From assembly GCA_004210915.1 (NCBI GenBank), contig SEGS01000021.1, positions 1 to 42,753 on the forward strand: 42,753 nucleotides of DNA. The letters are read 5' to 3'. Both the position numbers and the translations under genes were made by a program. The DNA comes from Variovorax sp. (GTDB taxonomy: Bacteria; Pseudomonadota; Gammaproteobacteria; Burkholderiales; Burkholderiaceae_C). Numbering within the stretch: the first letter of the stretch is position 1; each line of letters starts with the position of its first letter. The notes below the pieces were generated by a model. The model had not been told where the DNA came from, made no database searches, and saw nothing but the letters and a program-made list of their open reading frames with translations. Below, piece by piece: positions 20,097-28,059 of the stretch.

Positions 20097-20251
20097 GCCG
20101 CCGCTTCGCTGGTCGTGGCGTTCAGCGGCGGGCGAGAGGCTCGTGTGGGGGCGCGGAGGCGGTCGGGAGAAAGTGGCATGGCATTTCCTTCTGACCCCGG
20201 TTGTACCAGCGCGCGAGGCGGCGCGCCGAAAGCAGATCCCCGCGGCTCGTG

Positions 20252-20869
20252 TCAGTAGCCGACGGTGAAGCGTGCGCGCGAGTGTTTGGGCACCTCGATC
20301 TCGTCGACCAGCGCGATCGCGTAGTCCTCCATCGAGATGCGGCTGTTGCCCGCCGCGTCGCTCAGCAAGCCATCGCCGCCGATGCGGAACTGACCGGTGC
20401 GCTCGCCGGGCTCGAACAGGGCCGAGGGCGAGAGGAAGGTCCAGTCGATGTCCTTCTCGCTGCGCAAGGTGTTCAGGAATTCGCGGCCCGCCAACGCTTC
20501 GGCCTTGTACGCGTCGGGAAAGTTGGGTGTGTCGACCACCGCCACGCCGGGCGCGACCTCGAGGCTGCCGGCGCCGCCGACCACCAGCAGGCGCGGCACG
20601 CCGGCCTGGCGCACGGCGGCCGTGACGGCGGCGGCGTCGCTGCCGCCATCGAAGCGGGTACTGCTGACCACGGCGTCATGGCCGCGCAACAACGGCGCGA
20701 GCGCGTCGGGCTTGGTGGCGTCGCCGCTCTTCACGGTGAGGCCCTGGCGCGGAACGACATCGTCCACGTGGCGCGCAATGCCCGTCACGGTGTGGCCGCG
20801 CTGCAGCAGCTCGTTGGCGATGCGGGAACCGGCGCGGCCGGTGATACCGAGGATGGCGATATGGCTCAT
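20252..20869 (-). CDS. NAD(P)-binding Rossmann protein (NmrA/YwnB-like reductase)
   Basis: This 205-residue protein starts at ATG 20869, overlapping the DsbA-family gene by four bases. The dinucleotide motif ILGITGRAGSRI is at the N terminus. GDATKPDALAPLL, DAVVSSTRF, LLVVGGAGSLEV and a later SPSALFEPGERTG segment match atypical short-chain NAD(P)H-binding proteins often annotated as NAD-dependent epimerase or flavin reductase-like. The active-site Tyr-x-x-x-Lys of classical SDRs is not evident. It forms an operon with the DsbA-family and MBL-like genes, so a redox or detoxification role controlled by the divergent LysR protein is likely but unproven. Confidence 0.8.
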   Translation of the reverse strand: MSHIAILGITGRAGSRIANELLQRGHTVTGIARHVDDVVPRQGLTVKSGDATKPDALAPLLRGHDAVVSSTRFDGGSDAAAVTAAVRQAGVPRLLVVGGAGSLEVAPGVAVVDTPNFPDAYKAEALAGREFLNTLRSEKDIDWTFLSPSALFEPGERTGQFRIGGDGLLSDAAGNSRISMEDYAIALVDEIEVPKHSRARFTVGY

Positions 20870-21540
20870 GGTGTGCTCCTGGATGAGGCGGGGTTGGAAA
20901 AAAGTTGGGTGAGTCGCGCCGCCCATGCGTCCGGCTGCCCGAGATAGCCGCTGGCATCGACGTGCATCGTGCGTCCATCGGCGTGCTGCAGCGCGAAGGT
21001 GGGAAAGCCCTGGCCGCCGACGTTGGCGAGCAGCGCGCGAGTTTCTGCAAAGTGCCGGTCGGTCGCGGCGCCGGTGAGTGCATCGAAGGCGGCGCCGAAG
21101 GCTGCGGGCTCGAGGCCCAGTTCCCCGGCCAGTGCGGTCAGCACCTCGGTGTCTGCGATGCGGCGGCCTTCGACGTAGTGGGCGTGTTGCACACGGTGCA
21201 GCAGGTCGAGGCCGCGACCGGCGATCTGCTCGGCCGCGAGGATCGCGGTGGTCGGCGGCGCCGAGTCCATCACCGCCGTCGTGTCGTTGAGCAGGCCGTC
21301 GAAGTAGCCGGTGCCGAAGGGCTGGCCGCTGAGCTGCGCAATGCGGCGGTCGTGCGGCATCACGTAGTCGCGCCACTGCGGCGTGATCGCGCGGCGATTG
21401 GCGCCGGTCATCATGCCGCCGCCGTGCAATGCAAGGGTGAGGCCGGGGATCTTGCGGGCCGCGGCGACCAATGGCGCTGCGGCGTAGCACCAGCCGCAGA
21501 GCGGATCGAAGATGTAGTGGAGCGTGGTCACTGTGGCCAT
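20866..21540 (-). CDS. DsbA-family (FrnE-like) thiol oxidoreductase
   Basis: This 224-residue thioredoxin-fold protein has the active site CGWC (residues 15-18, in FDPLCGWCYAAAP) and the cis-proline loop GGQGFPTFAL in the C-terminal third. There is no signal peptide, so it is probably cytosolic, like FrnE-type proteins, rather than the periplasmic DsbA. The coding region overlaps the 3' end of the MBL-like gene by 13 bases and the next gene by four, showing a tight three-gene operon. The substrate is unknown. Confidence 0.85.
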   Translation of the reverse strand: MATVTTLHYIFDPLCGWCYAAAPLVAAARKIPGLTLALHGGGMMTGANRRAITPQWRDYVMPHDRRIAQLSGQPFGTGYFDGLLNDTTAVMDSAPPTTAILAAEQIAGRGLDLLHRVQHAHYVEGRRIADTEVLTALAGELGLEPAAFGAAFDALTGAATDRHFAETRALLANVGGQGFPTFALQHADGRTMHVDASGYLGQPDAWAARLTQLFSNPASSRSTP

Positions 21541-22421
21541 TTCATTTCACCCTTGATCACCTTGGCGCTCAGTTCCAGTGACGACGGTTCGCCCGCCTTC
21601 GGGTAGCGCTTCGTCATGGCGGCAATGAGCGCTGCCGAGTCTGTGGCCTTGGCCGCTTCGGCCTCGAAGGCCTTCAGGTAGCCGCGGGTGAAGGCCACGC
21701 CGCCTGTGGTCGACAACTTGCCATCGGCACCCGGCAGCGCATGGCCGGGGATCACCGCGTTGGGGCGCAGCGCATCGATGCGGTCGAGCGTCTTGAGCCA
21801 GTCCTGGCGCGATGCCACGGTCTGCGTGTCGGCGACCCACACATGGATGTTGTGGCTGACGGGAACGCCGCCGATCACCGTCTTGAGCGATGGAATCCAG
21901 ACGAAACTGCGCGCGGGCGTCGGGCCATCGAGGCCGACGACGCGCAATGGCCGGCCTTCGAGCGTCAGCGTGTCGCCCTTCAAGATGTCGGGCACCACCA
22001 GCGTCTTCGGTGCGTCGTCCTTCAGGATCGGGCCCCAGTGCGCGAGCTTGCCGTCTTTCGAAGCCTGGATGGCCGCAACGGTCGGCGCCGTGGCCACGAT
22101 CCTCGCCTCGGGGAAAGCAGCCTTCACCACGTCGAGGCCGAAGTAGTAGTCGGGGTCGCTGTGGCTGATGTAGACCGTCGTCAGCTTCTTGCCGGCGGCC
22201 TTGATCTTCTGCACCAGCGCTTCGGCATCGTTGCGCTGGAACTGCGCGTCGATGAGCACGGCTTCGGTGTCGCCCGTCACCAGGCCCGATGTCACGGGAA
22301 AGAGCGAGGTGGCGCCGGCGCTGTGCACCTGGAGCTTGAGCGCTTCGGCGGCGCTGGCCCCTCCCGCCAAGGTCAATGTGGCGATGGCGAGCGAGGTGCG
22401 AAGAAAAGTGGAGCGAAGCAT
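21528..22421 (-). CDS. Exported MBL-fold protein with an altered metal site
   Basis: This 297-residue protein with a signal peptide (about 1-24, GGASAAEA) has the metallo-beta-lactamase fold. The canonical HxHxDH motif reads H87-S-D-P-D-Y92. The middle histidine region reads GPTPARSFVW without His, the bridging Asp after the strand VIGG is missing, and His227 (IPGHALPG) remains. At most a partial metal site survives, which is unusual for an active hydrolase. It is the first gene of an operon divergent from a LysR gene. It is annotated by fold only. Confidence 0.8.
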   Translation of the reverse strand: MLRSTFLRTSLAIATLTLAGGASAAEALKLQVHSAGATSLFPVTSGLVTGDTEAVLIDAQFQRNDAEALVQKIKAAGKKLTTVYISHSDPDYYFGLDVVKAAFPEARIVATAPTVAAIQASKDGKLAHWGPILKDDAPKTLVVPDILKGDTLTLEGRPLRVVGLDGPTPARSFVWIPSLKTVIGGVPVSHNIHVWVADTQTVASRQDWLKTLDRIDALRPNAVIPGHALPGADGKLSTTGGVAFTRGYLKAFEAEAAKATDSAALIAAMTKRYPKAGEPSSLELSAKVIKGEMKWPQ

Positions 22422-22553
22422 GTTGGACGTCCTGGCGGTAGGGGTGGCTCGATGGCCGATGCCTGAATGCTAAGTTTCCTGATGCGATCGAAAAACACCT
22501 CAAAATGGGCTTCTTTGTTTCTCGGATCGATCGAATTAAGGAAGGAAAAAGTG

Positions 22554-23537
22554 ATGGACCGACTGACCGCCGCTGACGTTTTCGTCACCATCGCCGCGCG
22601 CGGCAGCCTGACGGGGGCCGCCGACGCACTGGGCATGTCGCGGCCGATGGTCACGCGCTACCTGGCCGAGATGGAGAACTGGGCCGGCGCGCGGCTCTTG
22701 CATCGCACGACACGCCGCGTCAGCCTCACGCCGGCCGGCGAAGAAGCGCTTGCAAGATGCCGTCAGATGCTCGATGTCGCCGCCACCATGCCGAGCACCC
22801 TGGCCGCCAGCGACGAACAGCCGCGCGGCCTGTTGCGCATCGCGTGCTCGCAATCGCTGGCCGAAGCGGTGCTGGCCGCGGCCGTCGCTGCCTACCTGCG
22901 CCGCCACCCGCAGGTCGCGATCGACCTGCACATCGGTGCACGCGCGGTGAACCTGGTCGAAGAGCGCATCGACCTCGCGATCCGCATCACGAACGACATC
23001 GACCCCAATCTCATCGCGCGGCCGTTCGCGCAATGCGCCTCGGTCGTTTGCGCATCACCGGAATGGGTCGCCGAGCACGGTGCACCCCGCACGGCGGAAG
23101 ACCTGGCCCTGCACAACTGCCTGACCTACTCGTATTTCGGCAAGAGCCTCTGGGAGTTCGAGCGGAAGGTCGGGCGCAAGCGCGAGCGCATTGCCGTGCC
23201 TGTGAGCGGCAACCTGAGCGCCAACGAAACCCAGGTGCTGCTCGCTGCCGCTGCCCAGGGCGCCGGCATTGCGATGCAGCCGCTCTACGCCGCCGCGCCG
23301 CTGATCGCCGACGGCCGCCTGGTCGCGCTGCTGCCCGACTGCGTGCCGCAAGCGCTGGGTGTGCACGGCATCTACGCCTCTCGCAAGCAGATGAGCACTG
23401 CGCTGCGCACACTGATCGACTTTCTGGCGCTCTGGTTTGCCGATCCGGCGCACTGGGTGCCCGACGTCCCCGCGCCGGCCCGGCGCAAAGTCGGCAGCCT
23501 TCAGGCCGCGCGCGTTTCCCCTCTCAGTTCGCCATGA
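22554..23537 (+). CDS. LysR-family transcriptional regulator
   Basis: This 327-residue protein starts at ATG 22554 after AAGGAAGG. Residues 1-60 form the LysR HTH (FVTIAARGSLTGAADALGMSRPMVTRYLAEME), and the rest is an effector-binding domain of the type found in CrgA/YafC-like regulators. It is divergent from the MBL-like/DsbA/NAD(P)-binding operon across a 132-base gap and is its likely regulator. The last 14 bases overlap the convergent zinc-ribbon gene. Confidence 0.88.
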   Translation: MDRLTAADVFVTIAARGSLTGAADALGMSRPMVTRYLAEMENWAGARLLHRTTRRVSLTPAGEEALARCRQMLDVAATMPSTLAASDEQPRGLLRIACSQSLAEAVLAAAVAAYLRRHPQVAIDLHIGARAVNLVEERIDLAIRITNDIDPNLIARPFAQCASVVCASPEWVAEHGAPRTAEDLALHNCLTYSYFGKSLWEFERKVGRKRERIAVPVSGNLSANETQVLLAAAAQGAGIAMQPLYAAAPLIADGRLVALLPDCVPQALGVHGIYASRKQMSTALRTLIDFLALWFADPAHWVPDVPAPARRKVGSLQAARVSPLSSP

Positions 23538-24432
23538 TGGGATTGCGCTTCTCTTCCATCAGGCGCTGTTGCGCCCAAACCGGTTCGCAGGCGGGCGTCG
23601 CGCGGTGCTCGGCCCTGGCGCACTGGGCCACCATGCACCGGGAACGCGCCAGAAAGCCGAGTTCCGCGCATTGCGCCAGCGGATTGCCGGGACGCACCGT
23701 GTCGCGCGGCGCTGCTGCGGCCGGGCGCGGGCGGGGTGGGGGCACCGCGCGGGTCGGCGGCGATGCGGGTGGCGCGGTCGCTGGGGCCTGGGCCAGGAGT
23801 TGCGCTGCGGGCGGCACGGGCAGGGCGGACGTTGCGGGTGTCGCGGGCCTGGGCGAAGGGGTTGGCGTTGAGGCTGGCGGGGGCACTGGCACCAGACTGG
23901 CCGCCAGCGGCACGGACGATGACGCCGCGGGCGACTCCAATGCACCCACGGTGCGGGGTTCAACGTCGACCTGCTGCGAGGCGGGCGCTGCCGCATTCTC
24001 CACGGGGATCAACTGGGCCGCGGGCTCGGCTGCCGGCAGCGCCGCCACCACGAGCGGTTTGGGCTCGGTCTCCGGCAGCACTTTCCCAGCGCTGTAGATG
24101 TACCAGCCGCCGGCACCCGCGATCATCCAGCCGCCGGCCGCGATCGCCAGCGTGATGGCAAAGGCGGCCACGCTGAGCCAGAGTCCTTTTCTCGGTTCGG
24201 CATTGGTGGCCCTGCGCGCAATGGCCGGGGCAAGCGGCTCGGTCGGCCCCGAAGCGGCCGCGAAATCCGCGAAGGCCGTCGGCAGGCCCGTGGACGCGTT
24301 GCCATCCGCCGACCCGGACCGCGACAACACCTGCGTCGGCTCGAAGTCGGGACTCAGCGGTCCGATGCACTCGATGCAGAACCTGGCGACGGCCCGGTTC
24401 TCGGTGCCGCAGAACGAACAGATCACCGCCAT
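23524..24432 (-). CDS. Zinc-ribbon membrane protein of unknown function
   Basis: This is a 302-residue protein starting at ATG 24432, coupled by an ATGA overlap to the gene before it. The N terminus has a zinc ribbon of two Cys-x2-Cys pairs (CSFC and CIEC within the first 22 residues). A single membrane span lies at about 88-112. A roughly 130-residue Pro/Ala-rich linker follows, then a short C-terminal domain with four cysteines (QCAELGF, RCMVAQCAR, ACEPVW). The layout suggests a cytoplasmic zinc ribbon and an extracytoplasmic cysteine module. I recognise no function. It overlaps the convergent LysR gene by 14 bases. Confidence 0.75.
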   Translation of the reverse strand: MAVICSFCGTENRAVARFCIECIGPLSPDFEPTQVLSRSGSADGNASTGLPTAFADFAAASGPTEPLAPAIARRATNAEPRKGLWLSVAAFAITLAIAAGGWMIAGAGGWYIYSAGKVLPETEPKPLVVAALPAAEPAAQLIPVENAAAPASQQVDVEPRTVGALESPAASSSVPLAASLVPVPPPASTPTPSPRPATPATSALPVPPAAQLLAQAPATAPPASPPTRAVPPPRPRPAAAAPRDTVRPGNPLAQCAELGFLARSRCMVAQCARAEHRATPACEPVWAQQRLMEEKRNPIMAN

Positions 24433-24842
24433 CAGTGCGCAGTCTGCTGCAGGGGCGCGCGATCGCGTGGGTCGGTCAGGGTGACGCCTTCTTGCGCAGC
24501 GACCAGATGGCGTTGCGTCGAAAGCAACAACACAGCCTGATGCGCCGTGCGGCTGGCGGTTTTCGTGTGCCCGATCAGCGCCTGCCATTCCCGCACGCTC
24601 GCCTCGGCGGACTGCGCAGGTGGCGGGTCGCGCAGCAGCGTCTGCGCGACGTCCACGAGGGCGGCCGCGGACGTGAGGCACAACATCACCGCTTCTTCGG
24701 CTGGCGTGGGTGCGGACGCGCTGCCATGGGCCTCGGCCGACCGGGAGGCCATGGCTTGCTCGATCGCTATCAGGGCGCGCTCCAGCAGGGCGCGGTCAGG
24801 AGTGTTTTTCATCGGTTGGAGGCGTTCGGGCGCTTGCAGCAT
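24432..24842 (-). CDS. Conserved-looking hypothetical protein, coupled to the zinc-ribbon gene
   Basis: The chosen start, ATG 24842 (MLQAPERL), gives 136 residues and follows AGGGTGG. Alternatives are ATG 24884 (no ribosome-binding site) and ATG 24812. The protein is soluble and mostly helical, with no signal peptide (ALLERALIAIEQAMA, then VMLCLTSAAALVDVAQTLL). The stop overlaps the start of the zinc-ribbon gene in an ATGA, so the two are probably co-translated. I do not recognise the family. Confidence 0.6.
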   Translation of the reverse strand: MLQAPERLQPMKNTPDRALLERALIAIEQAMASRSAEAHGSASAPTPAEEAVMLCLTSAAALVDVAQTLLRDPPPAQSAEASVREWQALIGHTKTASRTAHQAVLLLSTQRHLVAAQEGVTLTDPRDRAPLQQTAH

Positions 24843-24952
24843 CGTGCCACCCTTCGGCCAGAAGAAGTTTGCACCAAGACACATTAAGAAACAATAGTGT
24901 GCAAAATGAAACGCTTCGGCCGGCGACTTGAAAGCGTTGTCGGCCTACAGGG

Positions 24953-26368
24953 TCAACCCGTGGCTTGCACGGCCTCGTCCCATGCATTGCGCAAGTCGGG
25001 CCGACGGAGCCGCCGCAGGGCCTGGTCGACGTGCGGATGGCCGGCCACGCGCGAGAGCAACTGGCGCTTCTGTGTGGGTGTGAGGCCGCTGGCCAGGATG
25101 GGCGGCAGCCACTGCTGTGCAGCCTCGGCAGCGACGTCGCGCACGACCTTGGATGCCCCGGCCACCTGCAGGCCGAGTGCGTTGCAAAAGGCCTGCAAAC
25201 GCGTCGGGTTGAACAGGGGCGCGGCATGCTGGCGCTGGTTTATTTCGGGCTGGCCGCTGTCCGGCATCAGCCGCAAGGCGTGGCCGCGTGCGCCGTTGTA
25301 GAGCAGGGTCGAGGTAATGTCATAGGCGGGCGCCAGTTGGGCGTGGTGGCGGTCGCGGTAGAGCAGGCCGAGGTTCTTCAGGTGCATGTCGGCGTTGCCG
25401 AGCAGTTCGTTGACTTCGATGCGGCGCAGCAGTTCGTGGACTGCGGGTTCGCCGCAGCGTGGCAGACCCAGCAGGACGGCGGCGATGGCCAGATACGACT
25501 CGGCGTATTTCTGTTCGGGCGGCCGGCCGAAGACTTGCGCGAAGTCCTCGAAATGGATTCGGCGGTCGCGCTTGTTGCTGTTGCTGCTCTCGCGGTCGAA
25601 ACGGGTCACCGCGAGGAACTGGCCTGCCAACTCATCGCCCAGGTCATAGCGGTGGGGCGCAGCCAGCGCCGCGAGGGGCGCCAACTCGAACTGGCACACA
25701 TCGACGCCGGCCAGCCGCGCCAGGCTCATGCCGAGGTGCTCCAGCTGCGGCATGCGCGCGTAGTCGGACGATGGCAGCTTGGCGATGATGGCGGCGTCGC
25801 CGCGCGACGTGCGGCCGACGAAGCGACCCTGCGCATCCTTGTTGACGCCGATCTTGGGCTGCACGCCCGAGATCGAGAGCGCGTCCTGAAACGGTTCGGC
25901 CCAGACCGAGGCTTCGAGTGCGTCCTGGTTCTGCGTGACGAGGCGCTGCAACGTGGCGCGCGGAATGTCTTCCCATTCGGCCGTGACCGCGCCGGGAAGG
26001 TTCTTGCCGCAGGCCGCGAGCATGGCCATGTGGTCCATCGGATCGATCTGCGCCTCGTCGGCAACGAAGCGGCGGAACACGCCTTCGGGCAACAGGTTCT
26101 GGAAGAAGGGCGGCAATTCCCAATCGCCCTTGCTGCCGCGCACGGCGTTGAATTCGGGTCGCGTCACGTCGAGCCAGAACGACTGCTGCTGCGCCGGGTC
26201 TTCCGCGCGCATCGATTCCGAGAGCACATCGGCCGCGTCCCAGGGCTTGCGCGCCCAGGCCTCGTCGGCTGCGAAGCGCAGGATCGGCGGCAGGCCGGGC
26301 TGCGCGTACTTGAACAGGCAGCCGACGGCTTGGCCGTGCAGCTTGATGACGAGCACCGGCACGTTCAT
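24953..26368 (-). CDS. hipA: HipA-family toxin (serine/threonine kinase)
   Basis: This 471-residue protein has the HipA N-terminal subdomain and the HipA kinase core. Visible motifs are SISGVQPK (165-172, the regulatory-loop region), ATP-binding Lys197 (IIAKLP), AVTRFDRE (253-260), the catalytic loop GNADMHLKN (324-332) and metal-binding YDIT (349-352). The kinase appears complete. E. coli HipA phosphorylates glutamyl-tRNA synthetase and causes growth arrest; the target here is unknown. The ATG overlaps the hipB stop by four bases, giving the normal antitoxin-first order. Confidence 0.92.
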   Translation of the reverse strand: MNVPVLVIKLHGQAVGCLFKYAQPGLPPILRFAADEAWARKPWDAADVLSESMRAEDPAQQQSFWLDVTRPEFNAVRGSKGDWELPPFFQNLLPEGVFRRFVADEAQIDPMDHMAMLAACGKNLPGAVTAEWEDIPRATLQRLVTQNQDALEASVWAEPFQDALSISGVQPKIGVNKDAQGRFVGRTSRGDAAIIAKLPSSDYARMPQLEHLGMSLARLAGVDVCQFELAPLAALAAPHRYDLGDELAGQFLAVTRFDRESSNSNKRDRRIHFEDFAQVFGRPPEQKYAESYLAIAAVLLGLPRCGEPAVHELLRRIEVNELLGNADMHLKNLGLLYRDRHHAQLAPAYDITSTLLYNGARGHALRLMPDSGQPEINQRQHAAPLFNPTRLQAFCNALGLQVAGASKVVRDVAAEAAQQWLPPILASGLTPTQKRQLLSRVAGHPHVDQALRRLRRPDLRNAWDEAVQATG

Positions 26369-26721
26369 GAACGGCCGCCTTTCAGGTCGGCAAGGCGCCG
26401 CTGTACGGCCGACATCACATGGGAAGAGGGCCGCGATGATGCCGGCGATGGCTGCAGCGGCGCCGTCGCGGTGGCTGCCACGGCGGGCGCATCGCCCAGC
26501 TCGGGCAAGCCCCGCTTGAGCGCGCGGGGCAGGGTGACCAGATCGAGCTGCAACACCTCCGTCACCGCCAGCAAGGTCGACACCTGCACATCGTTGCCCT
26601 TGAGCAGGCGGTAAACCGCCTGACGGCTGACGCCAGCCTGTTCGGTGAGCGCTTGCCGGCTGAGGCCGCTGGCAAGGCGCGCGGCTTCAAGGCGATCGGC
26701 CAGTTCGAGCGGTGTGGTCAT
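26365..26721 (-). CDS. hipB: HipB-like antitoxin, XRE-type DNA-binding protein
   Basis: This is a 118-residue protein starting at ATG 26721 (MTTPLELADR); an in-frame ATG at 26775 would lie upstream of the predicted -10 box and is rejected. The helix-turn-helix is at about 14-50 (LSRQALTEQAGVSRQAVYRLLKG). A Pro/Ala/Ser-rich tail of about 45 residues ends in VQRRLADLKGG. It should neutralise HipA and repress the operon by binding the repeats just upstream. Confidence 0.88.
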   Translation of the reverse strand: MTTPLELADRLEAARLASGLSRQALTEQAGVSRQAVYRLLKGNDVQVSTLLAVTEVLQLDLVTLPRALKRGLPELGDAPAVAATATAPLQPSPASSRPSSHVMSAVQRRLADLKGGRS

Positions 26722-26724
26722 GAT

Positions 26725-26794
26725 GTTGCGTATTCGATATATCTTGGCAAAAGATACCGCATTCGCAACGTTCAATCAAGTTGCGTATTCGATA
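26725..26794 (-). promoter_or_regulatory. hipBA promoter with two flanking operator repeats
   Basis: On the minus strand TTGATT (26779-26774) and TATCTT (26756-26751) are spaced by exactly 17 bases, forming a good sigma-70 promoter. An exact 15-base direct repeat, GTTGCGTATTCGATA in plus orientation, occurs at 26725-26739 (downstream of the -10) and at 26780-26794 (abutting the -35). The copies are 55 bases apart, about five helical turns. This is what autorepression by HipB would need. The sequence pattern is direct; the binding is inferred. Confidence 0.65.
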
Positions 26795-26797
26795 CGA

Positions 26798-27571
26798 TTA
26801 CTCATTTTTATCGAATTCGATACATCTAAGCGTGATCGCGTCCAGACGTTGGTGCGCCGGGCTGTCCCATGCAACGGGCAACTGGTTCTTGGCCTGCAGA
26901 TAGTGGTGGGTGAACACGGCCAGATAAGCCTCCAGCGTCTCGGCCGCACGCTGGTCACCCGACAGCGTCATGCACAGCGCGGCCACTTCGCTGGTGCAGA
27001 AATGGTCATCGCGACACGAGCGGCGCAGCTTGTATTGCGATGTTTGCTGCGGTTCCAGGCTCAGCACCGGCAGGGCATCCAGATAGGGGCTCTTCCCGAA
27101 CATCTTGCGTGCTTCCGACCAGGTCCCGTCGAGCAGGATGAACAGGGGACGCCGGTCAGCGTGCTCACAGACGTCATCGTGAACAGGGTTCGGTGGCGGC
27201 ACCGCATGCACCACCCGCTCTGCCAATGCGTACTGCCCGGGAAACACCACGTAGGGTTGCCATTGCGGATCACGCAGCAGCGCCAGGAGCTGGGGATCGA
27301 CTTCGGTGCGCGCCCATCCGAAGGCAAAGGTGTCCGCAACCACATCGGCAATCAGCCAGCCGGTGTTGCTCGGTTTGAGCGGTTCGATGTCGGACATCAG
27401 CAGGCACACGCCCGCGCGCGTGGTCATCGATGGACGAAGGGTGCACAGGCAGTGGGTGGGCGCCAAGCGGCAACCCGGGCAGCGCTCGCGCGGGCGCCCG
27501 CCGCGCGCGAGAAAAGGTTTGGCGCCGCGCGCCACGCGTGCAGCGCGCAAAAGGGAAACGGCGTGAGGCAT
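26798..27571 (-). CDS. tapT: DTW-domain tRNA-uridine aminocarboxypropyltransferase
   Basis: This 257-residue protein from ATG 27571 (MPHAVSLL) has alternative starts at ATG 27595 and TTG 27610. A Cys cluster (RCPGCRLAPTHCLC) follows the N-terminal tail. The DTW signature appears as LLDGTWSEARKM, and SPYLDALPVLSL and YKLRRSCRDDHFCTSEVAAL match the family. E. coli TapT (YfiP) uses S-adenosylmethionine to make acp3U47 in tRNAs. It is not tightly linked to a partner; the stop lies 76 bases before hipB. Confidence 0.88.
   Translation of the reverse strand: MPHAVSLLRAARVARGAKPFLARGGRPRERCPGCRLAPTHCLCTLRPSMTTRAGVCLLMSDIEPLKPSNTGWLIADVVADTFAFGWARTEVDPQLLALLRDPQWQPYVVFPGQYALAERVVHAVPPPNPVHDDVCEHADRRPLFILLDGTWSEARKMFGKSPYLDALPVLSLEPQQTSQYKLRRSCRDDHFCTSEVAALCMTLSGDQRAAETLEAYLAVFTHHYLQAKNQLPVAWDSPAHQRLDAITLRCIEFDKNE
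26809..26822. promoter_or_regulatory. Perfect palindrome sharing the hipBA operator core
   Basis: TATCGAATTCGATA is a perfect 14-base palindrome containing the TTCGATA core of the two operator repeats. It lies inside the last codons of the DTW-domain gene (encoding part of its IEFDK ending), 57 bases upstream of the hipBA -10 box. It may be a third HipB site. Confidence 0.4.
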
Positions 27572-27671
27572 GCCGGATTCTCGCGTCGACGGCATGACGC
27601 TAGGGAACAAGCGCGGCGAGAAACGCGCAAGGCGACGTGTGTGACGCCGCCCCTACGTCTCGCTGCGAATA

Positions 27672-27688
27672 GGCCCGATCAACGGGCC
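27672..27688 (-). terminator. Hairpin just downstream of the small lysine-rich gene
   Basis: GGCCCG-ATCAA-CGGGCC forms a perfect 6-bp stem beginning 5 bases after the stop of the 27694-27942 gene on the minus strand. No T-run follows, so it may be a weak terminator or an mRNA-end stabiliser. Confidence 0.35.
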
Positions 27689-27693
27689 CGCGC

Positions 27694-27942
27694 TCAACCG
27701 GCGTTCTTGAGCGATTGCTTGGCCTTGTTGGCCGAGCTCTTTGCGCGGTTCTTGTGGTAGCCCGACTTGACGTTGTTGACCGCCTTGCCGACCGGGCCGC
27801 TCTTTTTGGCCTTGCTGTCGGCCTGCTTCTCGTCGATCTTGTGCTGCGCTGCATCGGTGGCCTCGGACGCCGCCTTGCCGATTTGCGCGCCTGCGCTCAG
27901 GACGGTGAGTGAAGCAGCGAGGGCGAAAAGGATCTTCTTCAT
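27694..27942 (-). CDS. Small exported lysine-rich protein
   Basis: This is an 82-residue protein starting at ATG 27942, with a strong GGAGG eight bases upstream. Residues 1-19 form a signal peptide (MKKILFALAASLTVLSAGAQ). The mature part is short, polar and highly basic (DEKQADSKAKKSGPVGKAVNNVKSG, KNRAKSSANKAKQSL) and has no cysteine. It resembles small periplasmic proteins often found next to stress genes in Burkholderiales. The function is unknown. It is probably monocistronic, followed by a hairpin. Confidence 0.7.
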   Translation of the reverse strand: MKKILFALAASLTVLSAGAQIGKAASEATDAAQHKIDEKQADSKAKKSGPVGKAVNNVKSGYHKNRAKSSANKAKQSLKNAG

Positions 27943-28059
27943 GGTGTTTTCCTCCAAGGGTGTGATGTTGAGCGGCGATGGTTGCACGCCTGCCCTGCCA
28001 CCCTTGTCAGCGGGGGCCGCGCGCGGGGCTCGGCGCAGCGGCAGCAGTGCGCGTGCGAC

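Noticed and set aside
26722..26775. Upstream ATG start for hipB at 26775
   Set aside because: It would place the start codon upstream of the predicted -10 box, and the added residues have no family counterpart.
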